In this document: positions 23,280 to 33,319 of the stretch, one piece after another
Numbering within the stretch: position 1 is the stretch's first letter
Layout of the letters: the number at the start of each line of letters is the position of its first letter
DNA from: Acanthococcus lagerstroemiae
Lineage: Eukaryota > Arthropoda > Insecta > Hemiptera > Eriococcidae
Assembly: GCA_031841125.1 (NCBI GenBank)
Contig: CM063106.1
Location: 9,238,001 to 9,302,000, forward strand
Direction: 5' to 3'
Length of the DNA stretch: 64,000 nucleotides
Program-made: the position numbers and the translations under genes
The notes under the pieces: generated by a model
Databases searched by the model: none
Seen by the model: only the letters and a program-made list of their open reading frames with translations
What the model was told of the DNA's origin: nothing

Positions 23280-25070
23280 ATGATTTTTGCCTCTACCTCA
23301 TGCATCTCGGTGATCGGCAAAAATATTAGAGTGATTCCAAAGGCTGTGAGTGAAGATGCGACGACAGTTAGACAGCATACAATTGATTTTACTCTTTGGG
23401 ACAACATTTCTCCAGGAATGGTCATTCACAGAAGATACAGTAACATTGCAAAGATATAAGAATATGAAGCTAACATAACGAATATGAGGCAATCGTAATG
23501 TGGCATACCGAAAACTTTTTCAGCATAGTACATAGCTGCAGAACCCGCGTTGATAGTGCTGACTAGTGCACAACTGGTCAGCATCAAGATGTGCTGATTG
23601 AACTTATCCATCATAAAACGCCATGAACTGAAATCCATACAGAATAGTAAATTCATGTAAGATGATTGGATTTGGCGAAAATCATAGTCACCAGCGAGTT
23701 ACTATTGGAAAACCATAGCTATCTTTTGAGAGTCTAAATCAATTAGTACGAATATAACAATACCAACACTTCCTTTTATGGCCAAAAATTGAACCGGTTC
23801 TCGAAGCAAGATCGTGGATACTACAGTAATGAAACCTTGTCCGGAACGTGCAACAGTTTCATTATCATGTGACAGGTAAGCAGCTAGTGTACAAGCAGTC
23901 AAGAAAGCGGCGAAGAGAAAAATAGAAAACTTTCCGCTAATCCTGCTCCTGAGCCAAGGCGAACATATCTCGCCAACGTAAATGCTGGTGGTGGCTTCAC
24001 CCATATCCATATGTGAACCTAACATTAGACGCGCATGCTCAATACTGCTGTTATGGAAACAATGATTAGCTATAATATGAGTAATAGAAAATAAACAGAA
24101 GTTATGAACATATAAAATTAAGACCAACGAGATCGATAACACTACACAACAAACTGAGATTCTTTGGAAACCGCATGAAGGAAAATAGATGATTCTTAAT
24201 GTATTTTTCACGCTGAATTCAAATATGATATTAAAAATGCTGAGTTAGCTAATCATTTTTTACGTTTGCTGGGAAATTTAATAGTGTATTATGAGAAATT
24301 GTTCTATTTTATGTGGCGACACTGATGTTGTATGTATTGAACTGATATTACCGATAAGCTTCGTCTTCGACGGTACTGAATAGAAAACTTCCGTGTTGTT
24401 CTCTGTCCCTCTGTGTTCCGTAAGTATTATTCCAATTCAACAACGAGCGTTGTGATTATCATGAATACTCGGGTATTGAATACATCATATTCATCAAATT
24501 TATTGTCGGAACACATTTATCTAGTTCACTTACAGAACCAATAAACTGTAATACCGGAATGAAAAGGCGTTATTTTTTCACTGAAGAGATCGCCTTCCTC
24601 AAAATTGTTGTTCCATCACTTCATAGTTAATGATAAAATCTTAGAATCAGTTGAAACTGTTTAGATCGTTCCGATATCAAAACGTCAAAACACGTTCACA
24701 CGCATCACTGTGTTGGCGAGTTTGTTTTGTGATACATGCAGTGTGGCCACATTCACTAATATTTCTAACACAAGAGGGAAATTACGGGAAATAATTCAGA
24801 ATGAATTTACGAGAAAAGGAGAGCTAATTAAGAAAAACAAAAAGCGGCATTGAATTCAGCGTGAAAAATACTTCTAGAATCGGCTACTCTCGTTCTTGCG
24901 GTTTTTTGGCTGTTGGGTAGTGTAATCGAAGCTGAGAATCGGGACACGCAGCACAGCGATGTTATCGAAAAACATTCTTCAGCAGTGAGTGAGAGTTCAG
25001 CATTTGAGTTCTTCAGTTGGTTCAAAATTGGCGTCACCTAACCAGAGCCAATGTCCAGCAAAAGACAAAT
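23280..25070 (-). pseudogene. Sugar-transporter (Tret1-like, MFS) pseudogene
   Basis: On the minus strand, four blocks match the transporter at 33.8-35.2 kb in the same order. Block 1 (25050 to about 24930) gives TPILNQLKNSNAELSLTAEE, equivalent to residues about 31-60. Block 2 (about 24060 to 23740) covers the TM4-TM6 region with IYVGEICSPWLRSRISG and EPVQFLAIKG. Block 3 (23656 to 23430) has MDKFNQHILMLTSCALVS. Block 4 (about 23430 to 23290) has GEMLSQRVKSI and TAFGITLIFLPITEMHEV in another frame. The Trp of the GYGWVAP block is a stop codon. The segment with DRVGR, the large cytoplasmic loop and TM7 are missing, and about 600 bases of unrelated sequence separate blocks 1 and 2. It cannot make a transporter. 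Confidence 0.88.
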
Positions 25071-25077
25071 GAGATAT

Positions 25078-25331
25078 CCAGATGCGCAAAATCCCACCTG
25101 TTACGCGGCTAATTAAAGGGGAACGAGGGTAATCTGAGGGTAACCGAGGGTAACAAACGGGTAACTTTCCCGCCGCGGGTAATTAGAGGGTAACTAATTG
25201 CGTGGTATACTGCCAGTTACCCGGGTAACTAAAGGGGAACAAGGGTAATCTGAGGGGAACCCGAGGATAACAAATGGGTAACTCTTCCGCGGGTAACTGA
25301 GTAACTAGAGAATAACTGATTGCGCATCGAG
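25078..25331 (+). mobile_element. GTTACCC element, copy C
   Basis: Two half-units. The perfect palindrome AGTTACCCGGGTAACT is at 25215-25230 in the second, while the first has a decayed GTTACGCGGCTAATT. Right end TTGCGCATCGAG. It begins about 10 bases upstream of where homology of the minus-strand transporter pseudogene ends. It forms a tandem pair with copy D at a period of about 265 bases. Confidence 0.85.
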
Positions 25332-25343
25332 ATGTACTGCGTC

Positions 25344-25596
25344 CCCGATGCGCAAAATCCTACAAGTTACCCGGGTAACTAAAGGGGAACGAGGGTAATC
25401 TGAGGGTAATCGAGGGTAACAAACGCGTAACTTTTCCGCCGCGGGTAATTAGAGGGTAACTAATTGCGTAGTATCCCGCCAGTTACCCGGGTAACTGGAG
25501 GGAACAAGGGTAATCTGAGGATAATTCGAGGGTAACAAATGGGTAACTCTTCCGCGGGTAACTGAGTAACTAGAGTGTAACTGATTGCGCATCGGG
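25344..25596 (+). mobile_element. GTTACCC element, copy D
   Basis: Ends CCCGATGCGCAA and TTGCGCATCGGG. Perfect palindromes AGTTACCCGGGTAACT lie at 25365-25380 and 25491-25506, one per half-unit. The half-units meet at ATTGCGTAGTATCCCGCCAG, which looks like a right end fused to a left end. TACTGCGTC precedes this copy (25335-25343) and also follows it (about 25605-25613). Confidence 0.88.
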
Positions 25597-25962
25597 ATAC
25601 CTATACTGCGTCAAAAACACACAGCACAAGTCACGCAAGTAATTATTTATTTAGGTACGGTATGGTTATAGTTTGATGGAACTAGCCCTATCATTCCAAT
25701 AACCCAATTATGAATAAATGAGATAGTTTTGCTTACCAGGCATAATACCTAGTACCTGATGGAATACATACCTACTTCTTTCTTAATCATTTTTACACCT
25801 ATATAGTTATTACTGTATTTGAATTCACAATTTTGAACACCGATCACTTGTAATGCGGTATATGAATATTATAAGAGCTCATATTTTATTATCTTATCTT
25901 ACCGTATTTTTTTTAGCTTATTAAAAATATTAAATGTTCATGTAGCTATGTATTTACTTGTA
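25597..25962. other. Short non-coding gap
   Basis: AT-rich spacer between the GTTACCC pair and the pogo-like element. Nothing is recognised. Confidence 0.4.
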
Positions 25963-26382
25963 GGGGAAGGTGGGGGAATTGTGCGCAGCGGGTAATTGTG
26001 CGCACGTCAATCTGGACGAAACGACAATCGTTAAAAAAAAAGTAAAAGCAACAAAGTGTACCTCCGAACATATAATAAGAATAGTTTAGGTCAACAGCCA
26101 AAAATAAATGGTTTTGAGAAAGAAATCGTCGAATGTCTAAAACTGCGTTTTTTGATGTAAGAATTCAGTCATCGAAAATAAGGTGATAAGTAAATAATTT
26201 TGAATATTAAATTTTTTTGTCATTCATTTCTAGAAGGGTACACTTTGACACACATTTTGCACTCTCTGTTTCTCAATTTGATTAGGCCGGTTTAAAAAAA
26301 AAAAAATTGAATCACAATTTGTTGTGACGGGGTAATTGTGCGCATCTCTTATTATATCTTGACGAGTTCTTTTTTTTCTTAG

Positions 26383-27104
26383 ATGCCACGAAATTATACT
26401 AGGATATCTAACCGGAACAGTTGGAAGGAAGAGAATTCACCTGTAGCTGTAAGAAAAGTTAAAGAAGATGGTATTCCAATCAGAGCTCGGAAATACAACT
26501 GTCCCAAAGAAAAGCCCGAAAGTCTATGGTCAAAAAGGCGAAAAAAGAATTGGCTCCGCTACTTCCGCTGAACGTGGTCGAAACAGTAACTGCAGTTTTT
26601 TGCATGAGTGCTTCAGGATTGTACCTATCGCCGATGTTAATATATTCGAGAGTAAGAATGACACCTTTGCTTGAAAAAAATGGCCCGCCTGAATCGATTT
26701 ACCGTTGTTCGAAAAATGGTTGGACCAATGAAGTTTTATTTGTTGCCTGGTTAAAACACTTCCAGCGTTTTGTGAAAGCTTCGGAAGATGATCCAGTATT
26801 GCTTGTTCTCGACAATCATGGTAGCCATATTTCCATTGAGGCCACTGAATTTTGCCGAAGTAATTTTATTCATGTTGTATCACTACCTCCACATACCTCG
26901 CATCGGCTTCAACCTCTCGACTTGACGTTTTTTGGTCCCTTAAAAGATAAGCTGTACCGTCTGTGCGATTCCAAAATCAATGCATCCAATCATGAGAAGA
27001 TAACAGAATACGATCTAGCTGCACTTCTTGCTAAGGCGTACGACAAGGTAGCCACAATGGATAAAGCAAAAACTGGTTTGCATCGGCAGGAATTTGGCCT
27101 TTAG
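26383..27104 (+). pseudogene. Pogo/Jerky-type DDE transposase, deleted and frameshifted
   Basis: The start MPRNYTRISNRNSWKEEN resembles the pipsqueak-type helix-turn-helix of Tigger/Jerky transposases. An internal deletion then joins it to the catalytic domain, so the rest of the DNA-binding region (CENP-B type) is gone. A second frame (26468 on) gives VYGQKGEKRIGSATSAERG, and a third (26526-27104) gives VTAVFCMSASGLYLSP, then LVLDNHGSH (second catalytic Asp) and HTSHRLQPLD (third Asp). The first catalytic Asp is not visible: the expected position reads QSELG. Frame changes lie near 26490 and 26575. The upstream TTTTTTTTCTTAG could be a splice acceptor. Not functional as it stands. Confidence 0.88.
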
Positions 27105-27678
27105 ACTCTAATAAATTCACCAGTGAAGATTACCAACCAGCGACAAGTACCTCGGGCCATCCCAAACTAGTGCCAGGCACCTCAGGCCATTCCGAACCAG
27201 TGCCAGGCACCGCAGGCCATTCCACCCAGACAGGACAGAAAACTCGCCAAAAAATGAAATTGCATTCCGAAATTTTGACCTCCACCCCCCAGCTAGAAAA
27301 AGCTAAAATTGCCCCCAAAAAAAAACCGCGAAGAACGTGAAAAAAAAGGAGCTAACGCAAGCTAAACGGAAATTGAATTTGTCATCAAAGGATCTGAAAA
27401 CAACTAGAAAAAAACGTGGCGAGGCAAAGGTGCAGCTTCCTGAGAGTGATTCGTTCGAAATAGATGATATGGTTGTGCCGCTACAAGATGACTCCAATAA
27501 CGAGGAAGAATCTGATGTAGAGGAAACCTGTAATATTTGTGGCGAATTTGGTAAGAGTGAGTTGTGGTTCTGTTGCAACGTATGCCACTCATGGGCACAC
27601 AAGAAATGCACCAACACTGAAACTGCTTCCGTCTACATCTGTGACTATTGTCAACCGCGAAAATCATATAGAAAATAG
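27076..27678 (+). pseudogene. Transposase C-terminal tail with PHD-like zinc finger
   Basis: After the catalytic domain the frame changes near 27095 to PLDSNKFTSEDYQP, the usual tail of this transposase family. Next come three short degenerate repeats containing PGTSGHSE-type words. A stop follows, then a frame (27337-27678) that is basic at its start (KKKELTQAKRKLNL), acidic in the middle, and ends in CNICGEFGKSELWFCCNVC, HSWAHKKC and CDYC. This Cys/His spacing is PHD-like. The finger module sits before the right TIR and is therefore part of the element. PHD tails are known in some pogo-group transposases. Whether this one was one protein with the transposase is inferred. Confidence 0.75.
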
Positions 27679-28149
27679 TGTAGGTTGGTAAATTTATCAA
27701 AATGAGTAGTAAATAAACGTTTGTACGATTTCAATATTTCAATTCAACATGCGCACAATTACCCTACCCATGCGCACAATTACCCGAAGGGGTGGGGAAT
27801 TGTGCGCAAATAACTTTTTTTACATTTTTGTGAATAAATGTTTTGATATTAAATATAAAATTTTGGTGATTAAGGGGGATTAAAATAGATAGATTGGGCT
27901 TCACTATCCTGCAATCCGCTTTTTTTATCTTTAATACAGACATTTCTACAGCCATTCAAAGTTAGGTGCGCACAATTCCCCCACCTTCCCCTATGTGGTA
28001 TTCGTCGCGCGTGTGGCTGTTGTAAATAGGTAATCACGTAATGGCTCGTAATTCTTTCATCTATATTGGCACTTCAAAATTTGTAAACAAAGTCCTTTCA
28101 CAATGTTCGGTACAACGTCAATCGACTTATCATAGGTACTTAGTACTTC

Positions 28150-28376
28150 GAACACAAAGTACTTACCTGGAAAAGTTATTTGATTTCAGGCCTATTTCTA
28201 ATTTGTGCAAAGGTTTTCAGATTTTGGTATCTGAAGAAATCCTGTCTGAATTAAGCAGAAGCCTCAATAGCGAGATGGAGGGCGATTGGAGAGATGTGCA
28301 GGGATTCGGTAACAGATGGCAATATACATTTCAAATTTTGGATTATGTAACATCAATTATGGATTTCATCGTGTAA
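28150..28376 (+). pseudogene. Possible LINE reverse transcriptase finger fragment
   Basis: The frame 28041-28376 includes FDFRPISNLCKGFQILVSE, followed about 30 residues later by DVQGFG and a segment reading TFQILDYVTSIMDF. The order RPIS-N-L-C-K ... QGF ... L-D-V-T resembles the Jockey/R1 finger region. The similarity is weak and short, and no catalytic box follows. It may be coincidental. Confidence 0.35.
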
Positions 28377-29267
28377 GAGGTGTGGTGAACATCAGTGCTG
28401 ATAAAAAGTAAGCTCTGAAATAAGATAACACTGCTGTTAAACCTACTATATACAAGTATGTAGGTATCTAGGAATCAGCTGTTATCATTAACTTGATGAG
28501 GTAATCATGAATCTTTTAAAATTATATTGACAATATTTCATCATCTACGGGTGCCCTGAAATTTCTTTCTCTCACCAGAAATTGACAATTTAACATGTCC
28601 GGATCTTGAGTGAGGAGCCTCTGAAATTTTGTTGAAGCCCACTGAGTTTTAACAAGACAATCTTTTATCTTCTCCTTTGGGATCAATTTTCGAATGATAT
28701 ATGTACGCAGCGGCCAACAATCCACGCTCCTAATTTTTGACATGGGTATACGTCTATTAGCTGGATGAGGCAACCAAATCTGTGAATGTGTCACATTTTG
28801 ACCGACACTTCAGATGCCATAATGATGATATCATGACAAGTATTCGTTATCCTTATCCACTTTCACTACATATATCGCAATATTCGCTATCGTTCCTCAG
28901 TTGTGCCCGCGATGTCGTTCATTGCAGATTGTAATATCTCGTTCCTTGCCTCTGTCAAGAGTAAGTGGTGCCTTGTGTTACGCTCAACTTAACGTCGACA
29001 TTCCTATGGCGACTGAATGCGTGGAACCTATTCGTTAGCCATGAGTAATGCCCATGTACCGCGTGCAGCATAAATACTAGTTTTATTTTAAAACTATAAG
29101 CACATTCTTCCAACAAGAAGCAAGGGTTGCTGAATTGATCAATAATATAGAGTGTGTATCGTGATACTCGGCCATGCACTTAAATTTGTTTCTGTTTTGT
29201 TTTGCTGGCCACAGGCAGAAATTCCTTAGCGGATGTTCCAACGTAGCTGTAAAACATTTCACCTATC
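28377..29267. other. Non-coding stretch, nothing recognised
   Basis: The minus-strand frame 28794 to 28522 has no domain I recognise. No repeat is evident. Confidence 0.4.
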
Positions 29268-29680
29268 TTTACTGGACAATAGCTATAGATCTACTTATTG
29301 CCTATCTTGAAAATGGAGGAAACAAAAAACAAATTGAGTTTTTTCAGTCTCGTCCAACCTTACCGGACAATAGCTATCCCGATGAGCAAAATCCCACAAG
29401 TTACCCGGGTAACTAAATGGAAACAAGGGTAACTACAGGGGAACAAGGGTAATCTGAGGGTAACAAATGGGTAACTTTTCCGCTGCGGGTAACTAATTGC
29501 GTAGTATCCCGCCAGTTACCCGGGTAACTAAAAGAAACAAGGGTAATCTGAGGGTAACAAACAGGTAACTTTTCCGCGGGTAACTGGGTAATTAGAGGGT
29601 ATAACTGATTGCGCATCGGGTAGATCGACTCATTACCTGTCTTGAAAATGGAGGGAACGAATATGAGTTTATTCAATCTA
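29268..29680. repeat. Two-unit tandem repeat interrupted by a GTTACCC element
   Basis: Unit 1 begins TTTACTGGACAATAGCTAT (29268) and continues without a break into AGATCTACTTATTGCC and CTTGAAAATGGAGG. Unit 2 begins TTACCGGACAATAGCTAT (29360), is interrupted at 29378-29620, and resumes with AGATCGACTCATTACC and CTTGAAAATGGAGG. Unit 1 thus serves as an empty-site reference for the insertion in unit 2. Confidence 0.8.
29378..29620 (+). mobile_element. GTTACCC element, copy E
   Basis: Ends CCCGATGAGCAA and TTGCGCATCGGG, 243 bases. Perfect AGTTACCCGGGTAACT palindromes at 29399-29414 and 29514-29529. The empty-site paralogue next to it places the boundaries within about three bases, at GCTAT before and TAGATC after. 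Confidence 0.88.
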
Positions 29681-30079
29681 ATTTTTTATAATGATGTAAG
29701 ACTGCGCTCCACGTTCGTCTTACTTTACCGTCATTAACCTTGTATGAATTAAAGGGTTTCCATTCTTGCTTTGTTTTTTAATTCTGTTAAATTTACCTTA
29801 GATATCTTCATTCTTAATCGAAATAATTTAAAAAAAATATAAGAATTATAAAAAACTAAACGCTCGACATGTTACTTATTTTATGATGAGTAGGGCAGAT
29901 CGGTAAGTGTGTCCACTTTAACAATGAAGACGTTGGATATATCTTGTAGAAGAAGAAAATATCAAGTACAAGAATAGTGTTGCTAGGTCCTCAAAACTTT
30001 CCACCAATAGGTATTTTCCCTCTTCTTCATGGCTATAACAGGACTTCTAAGAAGCTAGATTATTGATTTCGAGAATAAC
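29681..30079. other. Non-coding gap
   Basis: AT-rich sequence, nothing recognised. Confidence 0.4.
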
Positions 30080-30312
30080 TGAAGACTACTTGCTTGTGAA
30101 AACAACTACATATTATCAGTATTGAAATTCAACTTGGCCACCAGATAGCGTTGCATTCCAAGCCATTACACTCAAACACGATCGCGCATTTTCGGAACAA
30201 ATAAATCTGTTTGGTAGTTTATAAACTTCGTAGAGAAGAACAGTAGTTCTGGCGCTATCTGGCGGCAAAATTGAAATTTCAAAACTCACTAAGATTTTCA
30301 CAAGCAAGTTTT
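30080..30312. mobile_element. Short hairpin MITE-like element
   Basis: Bases 30122-30150 (TTGAAATTCAACTTGG then CCACCAGATAGCG) are the near complement of 30253-30282. Outward, GCTTGTGAAAA near 30090 pairs with TTTTCACAAGC near 30295. The whole forms an imperfect inverted repeat with about 65-base arms and a loop of about 100 bases. No coding potential. The ends and target duplication are not resolved. Confidence 0.6.
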
Positions 30313-31444
30313 CATATTCTAACTCATTTTGTAAAATTTTCTCTTTTCGTAAAGCTTTTTTGCGGGTATTTGTAAATTTAACTAACTTTTCTCATAGCTT
30401 CCGTTGTTTAAGATTTGCCAGTTCAGTTTATCTGAGATACTTGAAGTTGGGCTCTACAAATGTGGGTATAAATAACTATTGATAGCTACTTGGAAAGCAC
30501 TTCTTTAAAGTAGAAAATAACAGTCACTTGAATAAACTCTTGATTTTACGATTTTGAAGTCGAAATTGGATATTTCCACAGCTAAACTGTAAAATCGAAA
30601 AATATTCATGATAAGATATTAGCCCTACCAATTCGACTGCAATGATAAGTAGGTACTCGACTGACATTCAACAATCGGGCAGTAAGAAAGTTTCATTATC
30701 GATAGAGAATTAATCATGACGAAAAGAGAATTGTTTCATCAAACACTGGCTGTTACACCTGGTAAGTTATCGCGGTTACCGTCTATTTATACTACACATT
30801 GTAAAATTGAGTCGCTTTTCTCTGTTATTGCACCACAGCTAAATGGTTGAACAGAATGCGTTGAAATAAAGGTAGTCGTAGTACCCGACATGGTTTATGG
30901 CTGACAATGTTACTGAAATGAAACTTACTTTTGAAAAATCAAAGTTTAAAGTTTCAGTAACAATCATGGAAAACGTCTCGAACGGGGTACCTAAACATAT
31001 TCATCATGAGATCCGTATCTGTATGTAGGTTTAGAAATTTGTAAGCGTGTTTGCTTACATGGACAAAAGGACCTAAACTAGATGATGGGAAGAAATGAGT
31101 TAATTAATATGTTATGCTCAAACGAAGTCTGAATAAAGGGACCTAAAATTAAACGTAGATATATACCTATATGTGCGTATTTATATATTGAAAATATAGG
31201 TGTTAAGTTGAGTGACGATCGATTTCGAGCGGATATTGGTTTTGTGGTATGTAGTGTTTACGCAATGTAGGTACCTACCTGCACATGGTGAGTGGTTAAT
31301 CCAAACTTTTAAACTCAAAGGGTGACGTTGCTTCTTCATAATGTTTCCTAAAATTTGAAGCGTATGTTACCTAATATAATTCAGAGCAAAATAATTAGAG
31401 GAGTCTAATGCTTAGAATTTTCAACAAAAATGAATAAATAAAAA
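30313..31444. other. Non-coding AT-rich stretch
   Basis: Nothing is recognised up to the mariner remnant. Frequent GTAGGTAC-type words are seen but no ordered repeat. Confidence 0.4.
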
Positions 31445-31446
31445 TA

Positions 31447-32379
31447 TACGAATGCCGTTCAAAAAGTAAGTTTACTGATTTTTTTCCTTCGTTACTGGTA
31501 ACACTGCTGTGGCGCCGAGTTGTCTAGAATGTTGATGAAGGTGATAAGAGCTCGTACAATTTTTTTTCGTGTCACTCGATTAATATTTCTCAGTGTTACG
31601 GTGGTTTAAGTATGAATCCGAAAATACAGGAATCATCCACATTTGAATATTGAGTGGTAGTTCGTTATCTGAACGCGGAAGGCCACACAGGTAATGAAAT
31701 TGATTTGTAATGTTGCGGCAGATGGTCTACAAATGGATTTGAATGTTCAACGAAGGTAGAACGAACATAAACGACGACCTACGAACGGGTCCATTGAGCG
31801 GGTCTCCCAACAGATGCCCTGAATGATGAAACGGTAGCAATAGTGCGCTCTCTGTCGGAAACCAATCGCCGTTTAACACTTAAGGATATTCACCATGAGA
31901 TAGCGACACACTCGTATTTTGATACACTGATGAAACTGCAGCAGATGAAGGTGTGAAACGGCCTGGACGAAAGAAGTTGTGCACCTCCACGACAATGCCA
32001 GGCCCCATACTGCCGGTTTCATCACTTACCTAATCGAGAATTTTCGTTGGGAGGGGTGTAAGTCACCCTCCTTACTCATCCGACTTAGCTCCCTCGGACT
32101 TCCCTGCTTTCCCGAACCTAAAAAAGGAGTTAGGCGGCCAGCATTTCAAAAGTACTAATGAGTTGACGAAAGCGGTGACGTTTTTCTCCTCGAAAATGGA
32201 CGTTACGTACGCACGTGGGATCAAAAAACTTGTGTCACGGTACAACAAATGTTTGCAGCATAATGGCGATTATGCAGAGAAACAGTATAATCCTTATTAT
32301 TTAATATATATTTTTTCCGAAATCATTATCTCATTTTTAGTATTTTTCCAGGTATCAGTAAACTTACTTTTTGCTCGTA
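31447..32379 (+). mobile_element. Degenerate mariner element
   Basis: The inverted ends share CAAAAAGTAAGTTTACTGAT. The left copy has a 7-base insertion relative to the right between the outer TACGA and this core. TA flanks lie at 31445-31446 and 32380-32381. The length of 933 bases is shorter than the about 1.3 kb of intact mariners. Transposase remains fill the interior. Confidence 0.85.
31640..32305 (+). pseudogene. Mariner transposase remnant
   Basis: Recognisable pieces in order and in shifting frames: VVRYLNAEGHTGNEI, MFNEGRTNINDDLRTG, then SETNRRLTLKDIHHEIATHS. After an internal deletion near 31960 come HDNARPHTAGFI (contains the second catalytic Asp), YSSDLAPSDF (third Asp) and a C-terminal tail GIKKLVSRYNKCLQHNGDYA. 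This order and the D...D spacing mark a D34D mariner. Several frameshifts, stop codons and loss of the first catalytic Asp region make it inactive. Confidence 0.88.
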
Positions 32380-32449
32380 TATCATTTATTCGATCAATTT
32401 ATACGAGTGCATGGTAAATGGTCGGCCCAAGATTTTAAAATCGAAAACG

Positions 32450-33065
32450 ACACAATTTTTCCTTTAACATTTTTGAATTTGTATAGGGTATCTTCCTAAT
32501 TGAGGGCAAAATATTAAAACATGCATAAAGTTGGGAATTTAAGAAAACAATGTGCCCATCTTTGAGTCAATGTCCACGCTTAGATATTGAATGGGAGGTC
32601 CAAAACTTTTCAGAGGTAAAAAGCGACGCCATTAAACCAAAAGTCAAATCCATTTTTCTTCAAACAAAATTTCTCAAATCTAGAAAGGATTTTTCTAATC
32701 GAGGGCAAAATGACTAAATGTATCTACAGTTTGGAACTATCCAAAAAAAAGTACCTTTCTGCGTAGGTATACGTATGTGAATGGTTGATTCTTAAAGTTA
32801 AAATGTGACGCCATTTTTCTTCAAATTTTTTCAGATTTGGAGGGTGTATTCCCAACTGAGAAAAAAATGATGGGATACATCTCCAATTTGAAATTTTCGA
32901 AAGAAAATGTACCGCTAATTCAGTCAAAGTAGACCTGTAAATGGTACATATTAGAGTCAAAATTTTCTAAGGAAAAGGCGACACCATTTTTCTCTCAACA
33001 TTTCTCAAATTGAGGGTAAATTCCTGATTGAGGGGAAAGTTATGAAATATGTCTGAAATGTTTGG
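32450..33065. repeat. Degenerate tandem array, about 155-200 bp units
   Basis: The block TTCCTAATTGAGGGCAAAAT (32493) recurs in variants near 32693, 32846 and 33013. Between them, variants of GCGACRCCATTTTTCT and of CTCAAATTTAGA recur in the same order. Spacings of about 200, 155 and 170 bases indicate strong decay. Confidence 0.65.
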
Positions 33066-33227
33066 AATTAGAAAAAAAAAAAGATCGATCATTGACTTAA
33101 CTACAGATGAAAAATGATGTAGTGACAGACCGTAGTAGGACCTGACAGTAGTCAGGGCCGCCAACTCTCTCGCGTATAAAATAAAAGAGTGCGCTACGAG
33201 TGGCACTTTTTGGAAGCTTGTCAAGAA

Positions 33228-33319
33228 GGTGATCATGTAGGCGCACACAACCAAAGACGTTTATAAACGTCTTTGCACACAACGAGCCGTGTACGCGTTA
33301 TCAGTTATACATGATCACC
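33228..33319. repeat. Nested palindrome
   Basis: Bases 33253-33274 form a perfect 22-base palindrome centred on TATA (AAAGACGTTTA on each arm). It is nested inside an outer inverted pair, GGTGATCATGTA at 33228-33239 and TACATGATCACC at 33308-33319. Together they could extrude as a two-tier cruciform. It lies about 500 bases upstream of the transporter exon. No function can be assigned. Confidence 0.7.

Larger units (their letters stand above)
25963..27991 (+). mobile_element. Pogo/Tigger-like DNA transposon, 2.03 kb
   Basis: The two ends are perfect inverted repeats over 25 bases (GGGGAAGGTGGGGGAATTG plus GTGCGC), flanked by TA at 25961-25962 and 27992-27993. The inner motif AATTGTGCGCA recurs seven times: two copies at the left end (about 25978 and 25994), one at 26333, and four near the right end (27749, 27770, 27797 and 27966, mixed orientation). 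These are likely transposase-binding sites. The interior codes for a damaged DDE transposase and a zinc-finger module on the plus strand. The identical ends suggest a fairly young insertion, whereas the coding part is decayed, so the copy was probably mobilised in trans. Confidence 0.92.

Noticed and set aside
25078..25596. CRISPR array
   Set aside because: The repeats are long, internally repetitive and dispersed, with no regular short repeat/spacer structure, in what is clearly eukaryotic DNA.
25078..25596. Telomeric or subtelomeric repeat (GGGTAAC-like)
   Set aside because: The motif is not a perfect short tandem array and lies inside bounded, dispersed elements. Insect telomere repeats are usually TTAGG.
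28522..28794. 90-codon minus-strand frame
   Set aside because: No recognisable domain or repeat relation. Probably chance.
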